Assembly: GCA_002437105.1 (NCBI GenBank)
Contig: DJOB01000003.1
Location: 1 to 26,126 of the forward strand
DNA: 26,126 nucleotides
Direction: 5' to 3'
Source of the DNA: Caryophanales bacterium UBA6449
Lineage (GTDB): Bacteria; Bacillota_I; Bacilli_A; RFN20; CAG-288
The translations under genes were made by a program, and so were the position numbers. Position 1 is the first letter of the stretch; each line of letters starts with the position of its first letter. Of the stretch, positions 1 through 6,654 are shown piece by piece. The notes under the pieces were generated by a model. It searched no databases. It saw nothing but the letters and a program-made list of their open reading frames with translations, and was not told the origin of the DNA.

Positions 1-55
1 CTGTTGCGGCGATAATAGGTCTCTGACCGAAGGCAGCTAACCGCCGCCTTTTTTT
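1..55 (+). terminator. 3' end of a structured RNA or intrinsic terminator, cut by the window edge
   Basis: A perfect 6-bp outer stem joins GCGGCG (6-11) to CGCCGC (42-47) and is followed by C and seven T (49-55), the form of a Rho-independent terminator. The enclosed 30 bases hold a second small hairpin, GGTC (18-21) with GACC (25-28), so the structure is branched rather than a simple stem. That fits either an unusual terminator or the tail of a structured RNA or leader that begins before the window. I could not match it to a known RNA family. Confidence 0.5.
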
Positions 56-290
56 GTGTAAGAAAATATTGGAAAGATAGGGTGATTCTATTCCTGTTTT
101 CCTGGAATAGCGGATGTCCCTTATCTCTACCGGTTCTTTAATATTCTGTTTCTTTGTTTTTTATTTTATTGCCGCTATTTTTTTGTTATTACTTCGTTGT
201 CTATCTCGGAGGACGATGTGGCGGCTAAGTATGGTGATCAACTCGACGCGTTCGCCAGGTAGCGATTCGAAGTAATCAGTTGATGAAAAG
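56..290. other. Gene-poor stretch with no convincing CDS
   Basis: The first part is T-rich and without a recognisable gene. A GGAGG at 208-212 precedes two very short reading frames: ATG 216-275 (19 codons before TAA) and GTG 218-262 (14 codons before TAG). The GTG frame stays open back to about position 86, and its last residues (SEDDVAAKYGDQLDAFAR) look protein-like, so it may be a decayed gene tail. There is no supported start upstream and nothing to identify it by. Confidence 0.4.
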
Positions 291-316
291 GCCACAGCGA
301 ATCGCTGTGGCTCTTT
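291..316. terminator. Terminator downstream of the DUF2188 gene (possibly bidirectional)
   Basis: GCCACAGC (291-298) pairs perfectly with GCTGTGGC (304-311) around a 5-nt loop. On the minus strand the stem is followed by CTTTTC, which suits termination of the small minus-strand gene that stops at 326. On the plus strand it is followed by a broken T tract (TCTTTCATTTTT). Confidence 0.65.
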
Positions 317-325
317 CATTTTTAC

Positions 326-556
326 CTATCTCTTCTTCTGGACCTTGCCGTCCATCTTGTGGACGATGTAGCTTCTCTCCTGATTCTTGGAGAGCTCCTT
401 GACGCGCTGGAGAGCAGCTTCCTTGGTGTCGAACTTGTAAATCGCCGTACCCTTCTCCAGGAAGATCTTCCACTTCGAATCGGTCTTATCGTAGCTCACG
501 TGATAGACGCGGGCTTTAGCCTCTTTCTCCTTCTCTATCTCTTTCGCTTCAGCCAT
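326..556 (-). CDS. Small DUF2188-family protein
   Basis: A 76-residue protein with a charged, Glu/Lys/Ala-rich N-terminus (about residues 1-16) followed by a DUF2188 domain. The family landmarks are visible in order: YHVSYDK near residue 19, WKIF, the FDTKEAA motif, then the closing VHKMDGKVQKK. The family is small and widespread in bacteria and its function is unknown; some members are linked to stress or phage regions, but nothing here shows that. I chose the ATG at 556 because AGGAAAGGAG lies 9 nt upstream; a longer frame from 595 would place this Shine-Dalgarno inside the coding sequence. It is monocistronic, divergent from the Asp23 operon, with an extended -10 at 586-594 and a terminator just past its stop. 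Confidence 0.85.
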   Translation of the reverse strand: MAEAKEIEKEKEAKARVYHVSYDKTDSKWKIFLEKGTAIYKFDTKEAALQRVKELSKNQERSYIVHKMDGKVQKKR

Positions 557-585
557 TTTGATCAACTCCTTTCCTATATGCATAT

Positions 586-594
586 ATGATAGCA
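586..594 (-). promoter_or_regulatory. Candidate extended -10 for the DUF2188 gene
   Basis: On the minus strand the sequence reads TGCTATCAT, an extended -10 (TGn plus TATCAT, 5 of 6 to TATAAT), about 30 nt before the start codon. No good -35 stands 16-18 bp upstream, as is usual for extended -10 promoters. Confidence 0.4.
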
Positions 595-672
595 AAATCG
601 TGGGTTATGATACGCTTTCATTCCTTTCTGTATCTTCATTTTTCCTCGGCGGATTGCTCGGTTTTAATAGAT

Positions 673-701
673 TTGTAAACAGACCTCTATCTTCTTATAA
701 T
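673..701 (+). promoter_or_regulatory. Sigma-A type promoter for the asp23-fakA operon
   Basis: TTGTAA (673-678), a 17-bp spacer, then a perfect TATAAT (696-701). Transcription would begin near 708, about 20 nt before the ATG at 729. Confidence 0.7.
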
Positions 702-728
702 TATGGCTGCTTTTTGAGGTTGGAATCG

Positions 729-1079
729 ATGGGAAAGAAGTCTCTGCGCGAGTTGGAAAATAGGGCTGTTGAAAGATTCGCCACGAGGTTGGATACCCAG
801 ATCGCTCAGGTCTATGGAGTGCTGGGGCTCTCCACTGGTCCCCGCTTCAGAAGCCGGTTGGGTTACAAGGTCGTAAACCTCGAGGATGGTGGTCTCTGCA
901 TCCGGGTCAGTCCCAAGGGCGAGATCGCGATCCGGGTGCGGTTGATTCTCGGTTATCGCATCAGAGCGATATCCATAGCCCTTTCCGTCGAACAGCTGGC
1001 CCGATACCTTCTCATCGGTACCGGCCTGTCTATCCAGAGCTGCGAGGTGCTGGTTGACGGTGTCAGGTTCGTAGGATGA
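729..1079 (+). CDS. Asp23/Gls24-family envelope-associated protein (YloU-like)
   Basis: A 116-residue protein. Family assignment rests on the central part: a helix with ALENRAVER-like charge pattern near the start, VYGVLGLS, then a beta-rich stretch (LCIRVSPKGEIAIRVRLIL) and a C-terminal VDGVRFVG that closely matches the family's V-x-G-[VI]-x-[FV] ending. Asp23-family proteins sit at the inner face of the membrane in Firmicutes and are tied to envelope stress; the Bacillus homologue yloU lies directly before yloV, as here. I chose ATG 729 because a GAGG is 9 nt upstream and the family similarity starts there; an upstream in-frame extension covers the promoter and is not likely translated. The gene is 29 nt before the FakA-like gene and probably cotranscribed. 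The match is to a short, divergent member, so the name is less certain than the context. Confidence 0.75.
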   Translation: MGKKSLRELENRAVERFATRLDTQIAQVYGVLGLSTGPRFRSRLGYKVVNLEDGGLCIRVSPKGEIAIRVRLILGYRIRAISIALSVEQLARYLLIGTGLSIQSCEVLVDGVRFVG

Positions 1080-1108
1080 AATCTGTTTAAAAATAGAGGT
1101 TATATAAG

Positions 1109-2818
1109 ATGACAAAGCTTGATGGAATGCTCCTGAGGCAGATGATAATCTCAGGAGCTAACAATCTGTTCAATTATTATCCTGAGGTCGATGCTCTCAA
1201 CGTTTTCCCTGTCCCCGATGGCGACACGGGAACCAACATGAATCTCACCCTGTCCTCGGGAGCTAAGATGGTCGCGGAGTGCCCTTCCAACGATATCTAC
1301 AGCGTGGCGAAGGCGTTCTCTCAGGGACTCCTCGATGGTGCGCATGGCAACTCGGGAGTCATCATCTCGACGATCTTCCGCGGCTTTGCTCAGTCGCTGA
1401 AGGGCAAGGTCGAGGCGGATGCGATGGACGTGGCGGAAGCGTTCCTGGTGGGTAAGGATATCGCCTACAAGGTGGTGGAGAAGCCGGTCGAGGGAACGAT
1501 GCTGACGGTCGAGCGTGAAGCGGCTCAGGCACTCTACGATAAGGTGGAGCCCGGCATGCCCATCGATGAGGCGATGGATATCTTCTACAAGGAGGCCTGC
1601 GCCTCGCTCCAGCGGACTCCCAATCTTCTGCCCATCCTCAAGGAGGTGGGTGTCGTCGATTCGGGCGGTGCTGGTTTCTGCCGCGTCATCGAGGGCTTCG
1701 CCAAGGCTCTGCACAACCAGATCGTCGAGAAGAAGATGGCTAGCGTCGTCAATCCGGAGAAACCTATCGTGACTGCGCACGTGCCTTTCGACAATGTTCA
1801 GTCGCACCTCAAGCACGAGGATTTCGGCTACTGCACCGAGTTCTTGATGGAGCTGCCCGCCGATCCGGCTAAGGGTGGCAAGAGCAAGTTCGACGAGAAC
1901 CGGTTCCGCTCCATCCTGGCTACCTATGGAAACTCTTTGGTGGCGGTCCGAGATGAGGATCTAGTCAAGGTTCACGTGCACACGAAGAAGCCCGGCAGCG
2001 TCCTCAATTTCGCTCAGCAGTTCGGTGAGTTCAAGCGCATCAAGATTGAGTCGATGACCCAGCAGCATCAGCACCTGATCGACGAGGCGAATGGCAAGGT
2101 CGCTCCCGACGCTGATGCGGCTCCGCTCAAGAGGGAGCCGATGAAGGAGAGCGCCATGGTTGCGGTCTGCGCTGGCGATGGGATCGCCAAGCTCTTCAAG
2201 GATGAGATCGGAGTCGCCCAGATCATCCCTGGTGGACAGACGATGAATCCGGCGACCTCGGATATCGTGGCCGCCTGCCGCGCTGCCAACGCGAAGAATG
2301 TCTTCGTCTTCCCCAACAATGGAAATATCATCATGACCGCTTCGGCCGCGGCCGATATCCTGCAGGATGAGGGAATCAACGTGATCGTCGTGCCCAGCAA
2401 GACCATCCCCGAGGGAATGGTCGCCGCGATGATGTTCACTCCTTCTGTCAGCCCCGAGTCGAATAAGACTGAGATGGTGGAGGCCATGTCTCAGGTCAAG
2501 TCCGGCGAGGTTACCTATGCGATCCGTTCTACTTCCGTCAACGGTGTCAGCGTCAAGAAGGGACAATTCATGGGTATGCACGGCAAGAAGATCGCCAATG
2601 TCTCCGACGATAAGTTCGCCTGCCTGTACGGACTCCTCGATTCCATGGTGACCAGCGAGAGTTCGATCATCAATGTTATCTGCGGCCAGGATATCGATGA
2701 GCAGCAGCGCCAGGAGATCTCCGCTAAGCTCAATGAGAAGTATGGTAAGACCTGTGAGGGAGTGGATGTCAGGGATGGTGGACAGCCCGTCTACTCCTTC
2801 ATCGTCTCGGTCGAGTGA
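1109..2818 (+). CDS. fakA: DhaL-domain fatty acid kinase (FakA/YloV family)
   Basis: A 569-residue protein, the usual length for FakA. The N-terminal DhaL nucleotide-binding domain (about 1-205) shows the Mg-ATP ligands in NVFPVPDGDTGTNM (31-44, D37 and D39) and GAHGNSG (77-83). The middle domain carries GYCTEF with C242 and the KVHVHT motif with H289 and H291, which correspond to the zinc-site region known in FakA. The rest (about 340-569) is the FakB-binding type of domain. In Firmicutes the FakA kinase works with a fatty-acid-carrying FakB (DegV family) to make acyl-phosphate, which PlsX and PlsY feed into phospholipid. No fakB is in the window. An AGAGG lies 9 nt before the ATG. The 3' end overlaps the next gene by 4 nt (GTGA), which suggests translational coupling. 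Confidence 0.93.
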   Translation: MTKLDGMLLRQMIISGANNLFNYYPEVDALNVFPVPDGDTGTNMNLTLSSGAKMVAECPSNDIYSVAKAFSQGLLDGAHGNSGVIISTIFRGFAQSLKGKVEADAMDVAEAFLVGKDIAYKVVEKPVEGTMLTVEREAAQALYDKVEPGMPIDEAMDIFYKEACASLQRTPNLLPILKEVGVVDSGGAGFCRVIEGFAKALHNQIVEKKMASVVNPEKPIVTAHVPFDNVQSHLKHEDFGYCTEFLMELPADPAKGGKSKFDENRFRSILATYGNSLVAVRDEDLVKVHVHTKKPGSVLNFAQQFGEFKRIKIESMTQQHQHLIDEANGKVAPDADAAPLKREPMKESAMVAVCAGDGIAKLFKDEIGVAQIIPGGQTMNPATSDIVAACRAANAKNVFVFPNNGNIIMTASAAADILQDEGINVIVVPSKTIPEGMVAAMMFTPSVSPESNKTEMVEAMSQVKSGEVTYAIRSTSVNGVSVKKGQFMGMHGKKIANVSDDKFACLYGLLDSMVTSESSIINVICGQDIDEQQRQEISAKLNEKYGKTCEGVDVRDGGQPVYSFIVSVE

Positions 2819-3078
2819 AGATGCAGAGTATCTTTAGGATCCTCGTCGACAGCGTCACCTCGTCGAGCGGCTACACCACGACCTCCAGCGGGCTGGTGAC
2901 AGCTACTATCTCGGATGGTACCTTCTTCATGATCTTCGGTGGCGCGTTCTTGGTCATGGTGGTCATCGCTCTGATCCCGGTCACGATCAATCTGATACGC
3001 GATCGGAAGGCGCAGAAGAAGCTGAAGGAAGATCTCGAGCGCGAGAGCTTCGAGAACTCTCGAAAAGATAAAAAGTAG
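2815..3078 (+). CDS. Small single-pass membrane protein, unknown
   Basis: An 87-residue protein that I do not recognise. A Ser/Thr-rich N-terminus (residues 12-32) is followed by one strongly hydrophobic helix at about 37-60 (FFMIFGGAFLVMVVIALIPV) and a highly charged cytoplasmic tail rich in Lys, Arg and Glu to the end. The positive charges after the helix imply N-out, C-in topology. Its GTG start overlaps the fakA stop as GTGA; an ATG at 2821 is an equally possible start two codons later, and neither has a strong separate Shine-Dalgarno, so it is probably translated by coupling to the kinase gene. A terminator follows within 4 nt. It may be an accessory of the membrane-associated kinase or Asp23 protein, but that is inference from position only. 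Confidence 0.75.
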   Translation: MKMQSIFRILVDSVTSSSGYTTTSSGLVTATISDGTFFMIFGGAFLVMVVIALIPVTINLIRDRKAQKKLKEDLERESFENSRKDKK

Positions 3079-3081
3079 AGC

Positions 3082-3113
3082 ATAGATGGATCCATAAACG
3101 ATCCATCTATTTT
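3082..3113 (+). terminator. Intrinsic terminator of the asp23-fakA operon
   Basis: A perfect 11-bp stem, ATAGATGGATC (3082-3092) with GATCCATCTAT (3100-3110), and a 7-nt loop. The T tract after it is short (TTT), so termination may be incomplete and the following gene may be partly read from the same promoter; I see no good promoter between this hairpin and 3139. Confidence 0.7.
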
Positions 3114-3138
3114 AGAATAGGCTAAGGAGGTTCGTTAT

Positions 3139-3660
3139 ATGCAGCAAGAGAAAATCCCTGATGGTAGGAAGAAGCACGCTAGGAACAAGAGGTCGCTCTT
3201 CATCGCCGGCACTTCGTTAACCTCTGTCGGCGGTATCATGATCGTCATAGGAATAGTGCTGCTCGCCCGCGCAGTGAGGATGACTAGCGACAGCGATGTG
3301 TCATCTTTCGTCGGTGCTGGGGTATGTCTCGTGATCGGGTTCGGACTGGCCAGCTTCGGGTCAATTATCCTGGCTATCAGCAAGCGTCAGGAGATCAGCC
3401 GCTACATGAAGAATGAGACGGTGCCGGTCATCAATGAAGCTAGTCAAGAGCTCAAACCTGCGGTGAAGAATTTCGTCTCTGCGGCTAAGGAAGCGGATGA
3501 CCAGACGGTGATCTGCCCCAACTGTCAGAATCCGAATAGCTCCACCGCTAAATTCTGCAGCCAGTGTGGATTGCCCCTGTCGAAGGTCTGCCCCAAGTGC
3601 GGCAAGGCGAGCAGTCTCGATGCTTCGTTCTGTGCCTCGTGCGGCGAGAAGCTGAAATAG
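3139..3660 (+). CDS. Two-helix membrane protein with C-terminal double zinc ribbon
   Basis: A 173-residue protein. A basic N-terminus (residues 1-18) precedes two hydrophobic helices at about 20-46 and 55-81. After a soluble linker (82-122) come two tandem zinc ribbons: C126, C129, C140, C143 and C151, C154, C165, C168, each in the form CPxC ... FCxxCG. This is the double-zinc-ribbon (DZR) type found in many bacterial membrane-linked proteins. Basic N-terminus and paired helices place both ends in the cytoplasm, so the ribbons face inside and probably bind protein or nucleic acid. The start is set by a perfect AAGGAGG 8 nt upstream. It stands between two hairpins and faces the lipoprotein gene. 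The precise role is unknown. Confidence 0.85.
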   Translation: MQQEKIPDGRKKHARNKRSLFIAGTSLTSVGGIMIVIGIVLLARAVRMTSDSDVSSFVGAGVCLVIGFGLASFGSIILAISKRQEISRYMKNETVPVINEASQELKPAVKNFVSAAKEADDQTVICPNCQNPNSSTAKFCSQCGLPLSKVCPKCGKASSLDASFCASCGEKLK

Positions 3661-3697
3661 TCGAGAGACTTGGAAGAGAGATCCTTTTATCGAAAAT

Positions 3698-3735
3698 AAA
3701 ATATCTGCACCGCTGTGGTGCAGATATTTTGTTTG
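3698..3735. terminator. Bidirectional terminator between converging genes
   Basis: A perfect 14-bp stem: AAAATATCTGCACC (3698-3711), loop GCTGT, and the complement at 3717-3730. The A run on the left arm and T run on the right give a U tract on both strands, so it can serve the zinc-ribbon gene and the lipoprotein gene at once. Confidence 0.9.
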
Positions 3736-3752
3736 TGGGTAGTTGGGTATTG

Positions 3753-5981
3753 TCAGTCTTCTTGCGCCTTGTCGATGGTCTTACCTGCGGGAGCGTAGCA
3801 GGTCACTCTGACTTTTCCATTGATCATATCGTTCCAGCTGTTTGTCTCTTTGACGACGGAGACGCCGAATCCGTTCGCATCCTTGTAGATGGAGGTATTC
3901 AGATCTTCATCCTGATCGGACGATTTAGTGAATCCATGGCTCTCGAGGACTTTGATGTACGCCGCGATGAAGGACTCCATGGCTGCTTCATCGGTCTCGC
4001 TCGAGTCGGTCTTAGTGAATTTCTCGGTCTCTAGGTAGCACTGATTATTTTTGCTCTTTAACTGATAGACACTGCCATACCATCCTACTGCGGGGTGGAT
4101 ATAGGGAAGCATGGTCTTGACCGATACGCCATCGATCGTGAAATTATCGAGCTCGGCACCCATCTTCTTATCGTCGTCATCCCAGGTGGTAGGCGCATCT
4201 GGAACCGTGGTAGCGCTGAAGTCCAGATCGACCTTCGAAGTGGCGAAGAGGGAATTTTCGATGGTCACCTTATAATCCGCTCCGAAGACGTTCAGGGTTG
4301 CACTGATGGAGGTGACATAGCTGTTCGAATCGATTCTCAGCTCGCCCTCGCCTTTGGCTGTCGCCGTGCTGAACATTTTTGGTAGATAGGCGGTGTACCG
4401 GATCAGATCGGCATTTTCGCCCTTGGAGATGTAGGAACCATCCTCCTGTTTATCGAATATGTTGGGAGAGAATTGGAAGGTCGGATAGCGCGTGATGGTC
4501 TCACCATCCTTCTCGCCTTCCCAGATTGCGTTAGGGTGATCAGCCACCTTGAGGGGGGTCTTGCTTCCGGCTTCTACCTTGTATTCGTAGTATCCATTCT
4601 CGGTTCGATGGATGCCGGTGTGGGTGGTATCGCCATTCTCAGCTACTGTCACTAGATCGATCGTGTCTTCGAGGAAGGTGGTGGTGATGGTAGATTTACC
4701 AGCGGTCGCGGTATCCTCGATCGTCATCTTGTTCGTATAGTTCTTGAGCTGGGCCATCTTGGTCAGCGCGGTCTGGATATCGTCGGTGAAGGGCTGTTTC
4801 TCATAGGGCTTGATGTGGGGGACTGTAGCCTCGGATCCGCGGGCGGTGACCGTGGAGACGATCTGCTGACCTCCCTTGGTCTCGACGGGATTAGTCGCGG
4901 TCATATCAGCGTTGTAGGGATCGACGATCATCGTGATCGATTTGACCTGCTTATCCTCGACGGTCAGGTAGACATCGTCCGGCGTGAAGTTATCCAGGTA
5001 GAGCGAGGAGATCAGATAGCTGAGATTGAAGGAGCTGCCAGTATAGTGGTAGGTCTTACCTTCATCGAAGGTCTTAAACATGCTCGCATCCATGTAGTTC
5101 GGGTTGTTGAACCGGTTGACATAGGCGTAGTTATCCCAGCTGATAGTGTCGCCATCATCGTTTTTGACTAGCGAATAGCCGACCTGGTTGTTGAGGTCGA
5201 TCTTCTCTTTGGCGACCTGGTTGCCATTGGAGCGGATGAAGGTCTTCTCTACCTTCTTCTCTTCACCATCCTTCTGCATCTGGAAATAGTAGCCATCGGT
5301 CAGGTTGGCGTCGTTGAGGTTAGGATTCTTGTAGTCTCTGTTCTCCTCGAATGAGGTGGTTATGCGGTAGGTCGATTCGACAGTGGGCGTGTAGGAGGTG
5401 TCGTAGTTGATATGCTGCTGAACGGTGCTGAGGGTCAATCCACCTGCTATCGTGCTGTAGATATCGGCGGGTATGACCGTTCCGTCCTTGATGGTGATCT
5501 TCTGTTCGGCGGAGACCGAGGGATCCGAAGCGAGGTGACAACTGATGGTGACGCTACCTACCTTCTTGGCGGTCAGGGAAGCTTCGGGAAGATTTCCGGG
5601 CACGGGTGTGACGGAGACGATCGAGGCATCGGAGGTGTTCCATACCACATCGGTGCTCTCGCCGGCTGGAAGCAGCGCGTAGATGGATCGGATGCTGCCC
5701 AGCTGCAGATCTCCGTACATCTTCAATCTCAGGGATGCGGTGGATGACGAGGAGCTATCGGCGGGGGAAGAAGTGGTGGAGCTATCTGCGGGGGAAGAGG
5801 CAGTGGAGCTATTCGGGGTGGAATCGCTGTGGCCTCCGGTCGTCTCCGTCGATCCTGTGATGGTTGAATCGGGGGTCGAGGCAGGTGTCGTATCTGTGGT
5901 GCTGGGCTGAGGATTGCAGGAAGCGATCAGAGATGCGACAGTTAGAAAGAAGATGGATCGTGTAATTTTATTTTTGTGCAT
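3753..5981 (-). CDS. Large secreted lipoprotein with a Ser/Thr-rich stalk and Ig-like (Big2-type) domain
   Basis: A 742-residue protein. A lipoprotein signal peptide is clear: basic HKNKITR, hydrophobic core, then the lipobox IAS-C with the modified Cys at 22. Residues 23-83 are a low-complexity Ser/Thr/Pro/Asp stalk, partly made of tandem SSPADSS units. Residues 84-167 look like a bacterial Ig-like Big2 domain: VVWNTSDASIVSV followed by LTAKKVGSVTISC and a closing KITIKDG. The remaining 570 residues are beta-rich with many aromatic and charged residues and no motif I recognise; two parts, about 185-400 and 405-590, look similar in make-up and may be related domains. It would be anchored on the outer face of the membrane, possibly as a surface binding protein. 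AAGGA lies about 11 nt before the ATG. Monocistronic, divergent from the PIN-recG operon. Confidence 0.88.
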   Translation of the reverse strand: MHKNKITRSIFFLTVASLIASCNPQPSTTDTTPASTPDSTITGSTETTGGHSDSTPNSSTASSPADSSTTSSPADSSSSSTASLRLKMYGDLQLGSIRSIYALLPAGESTDVVWNTSDASIVSVTPVPGNLPEASLTAKKVGSVTISCHLASDPSVSAEQKITIKDGTVIPADIYSTIAGGLTLSTVQQHINYDTSYTPTVESTYRITTSFEENRDYKNPNLNDANLTDGYYFQMQKDGEEKKVEKTFIRSNGNQVAKEKIDLNNQVGYSLVKNDDGDTISWDNYAYVNRFNNPNYMDASMFKTFDEGKTYHYTGSSFNLSYLISSLYLDNFTPDDVYLTVEDKQVKSITMIVDPYNADMTATNPVETKGGQQIVSTVTARGSEATVPHIKPYEKQPFTDDIQTALTKMAQLKNYTNKMTIEDTATAGKSTITTTFLEDTIDLVTVAENGDTTHTGIHRTENGYYEYKVEAGSKTPLKVADHPNAIWEGEKDGETITRYPTFQFSPNIFDKQEDGSYISKGENADLIRYTAYLPKMFSTATAKGEGELRIDSNSYVTSISATLNVFGADYKVTIENSLFATSKVDLDFSATTVPDAPTTWDDDDKKMGAELDNFTIDGVSVKTMLPYIHPAVGWYGSVYQLKSKNNQCYLETEKFTKTDSSETDEAAMESFIAAYIKVLESHGFTKSSDQDEDLNTSIYKDANGFGVSVVKETNSWNDMINGKVRVTCYAPAGKTIDKAQED
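5751..5818 (-). repeat. 27-bp tandem repeat encoding the lipoprotein stalk
   Basis: Units begin at 5751, 5778 and 5805 with the shared core GGAGCTAT; the first two agree over about 21 bases apart from one change and the third is partial. They encode the SSPADSS stalk units. Length change by slippage would keep the reading frame, because 27 is a multiple of three. Confidence 0.8.
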
Positions 5982-6010
5982 AGATTAACAGTTCCTTTTC
6001 TCGAAAAAAT

Positions 6011-6016
6011 ATTATA
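6011..6016 (-). promoter_or_regulatory. -10 box of the lipoprotein gene
   Basis: A perfect TATAAT on the minus strand, about 30 nt before the start codon at 5981 and inside an AT-rich divergent region. The expected -35 position is only weakly matched. Confidence 0.5.
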
Positions 6017-6097
6017 CAGTTTTAATCAGATGATAAATAAATTATCTTCGTATATATTTTTCACTGTCGGACAATGCGCTAATCGATGGAACTGCCA

Positions 6098-6103
6098 TAT
6101 AAT
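6098..6103 (+). promoter_or_regulatory. -10 box of the PIN-recG operon
   Basis: A perfect TATAAT followed within 20 nt by a strong Shine-Dalgarno. The hexamer 17 bp upstream is not a recognisable -35, so an activator or extended contacts may be needed. Confidence 0.5.
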
Positions 6104-6129
6104 AAATTTTGAGAGAAGGAGGGCTTGTT

Positions 6130-6654
6130 ATGGGGGTCAGCATCAAGAGCATTAAGGATCAGCTTCAGGGAGATGATTCGATCCTCATCGATACCTCCGC
6201 TATCACCGCTGATGGCGCGGTTGAATTCTTTTCACAGCTGATTGAAGCTCTGCCGAAGATCAAGGATACATATCTGATCATTCCTAACGAGGCGATCGTG
6301 AAGATCAACGCGAGGATGGAGAGCAAGAACAAGAAGGTAGCCGACCAGGCCATCAGGTCGGCCGAGTGGCTTCAGAAGGCGGTGAATCTATCTGATGGCG
6401 ATGATTTTAAGGTCATCATCGTGGGCGATAGCGAGGGAGCCTTCGAGGATAAGACCATCCTCAATCAGGTCAAGTTCCTCCTGCCCCAGCACAACATCAT
6501 GCTCATCACTCAGGATCTGAGGATGACCGTGCGAGCGAGGAACCTCAGAGATCCGGCAACGCAGGGAAATCACAAGCTGCACTGCTGTATGATCCGCCCG
6601 GAAGGTAAGCTGGGACTCTATCAGATTCCCGTGAACAATGCCAGCAAGAAGTAA
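6130..6654 (+). CDS. PIN-domain putative RNase
   Basis: A 174-residue protein with a PIN fold. The four acidic positions expected of the metal site are in order: D21 in ILIDTS, E54 in IPNEAIVKI, D107 in AFEDKTI and D129 in LITQDLR, the last in the typical hydrophobic-T-x-D context followed by ARNL. PIN domains are metal-dependent RNases, found in toxins and also in housekeeping proteins. I chose the ATG at 6130 because GAAGGAGGG ends 6 nt upstream; a TTG at 6109 would put this site inside the gene. It overlaps recG by one base (TAATG), so the two are surely cotranslated. No antitoxin-like partner is adjacent, so a stand-alone housekeeping or RecG-linked nuclease seems more likely than a toxin. 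Confidence 0.8.
   Translation: MGVSIKSIKDQLQGDDSILIDTSAITADGAVEFFSQLIEALPKIKDTYLIIPNEAIVKINARMESKNKKVADQAIRSAEWLQKAVNLSDGDDFKVIIVGDSEGAFEDKTILNQVKFLLPQHNIMLITQDLRMTVRARNLRDPATQGNHKLHCCMIRPEGKLGLYQIPVNNASKK

Noticed and set aside
1151..2581. Long minus-strand frames opposite fakA
   Set aside because: Products are His/Asp/Arg-rich shadows with no family features; fakA motifs on the plus strand are decisive.
6130..6654. PIN protein as toxin of a toxin-antitoxin pair
   Set aside because: No small antitoxin gene lies upstream; the gene is longer than typical VapC and is coupled to recG.
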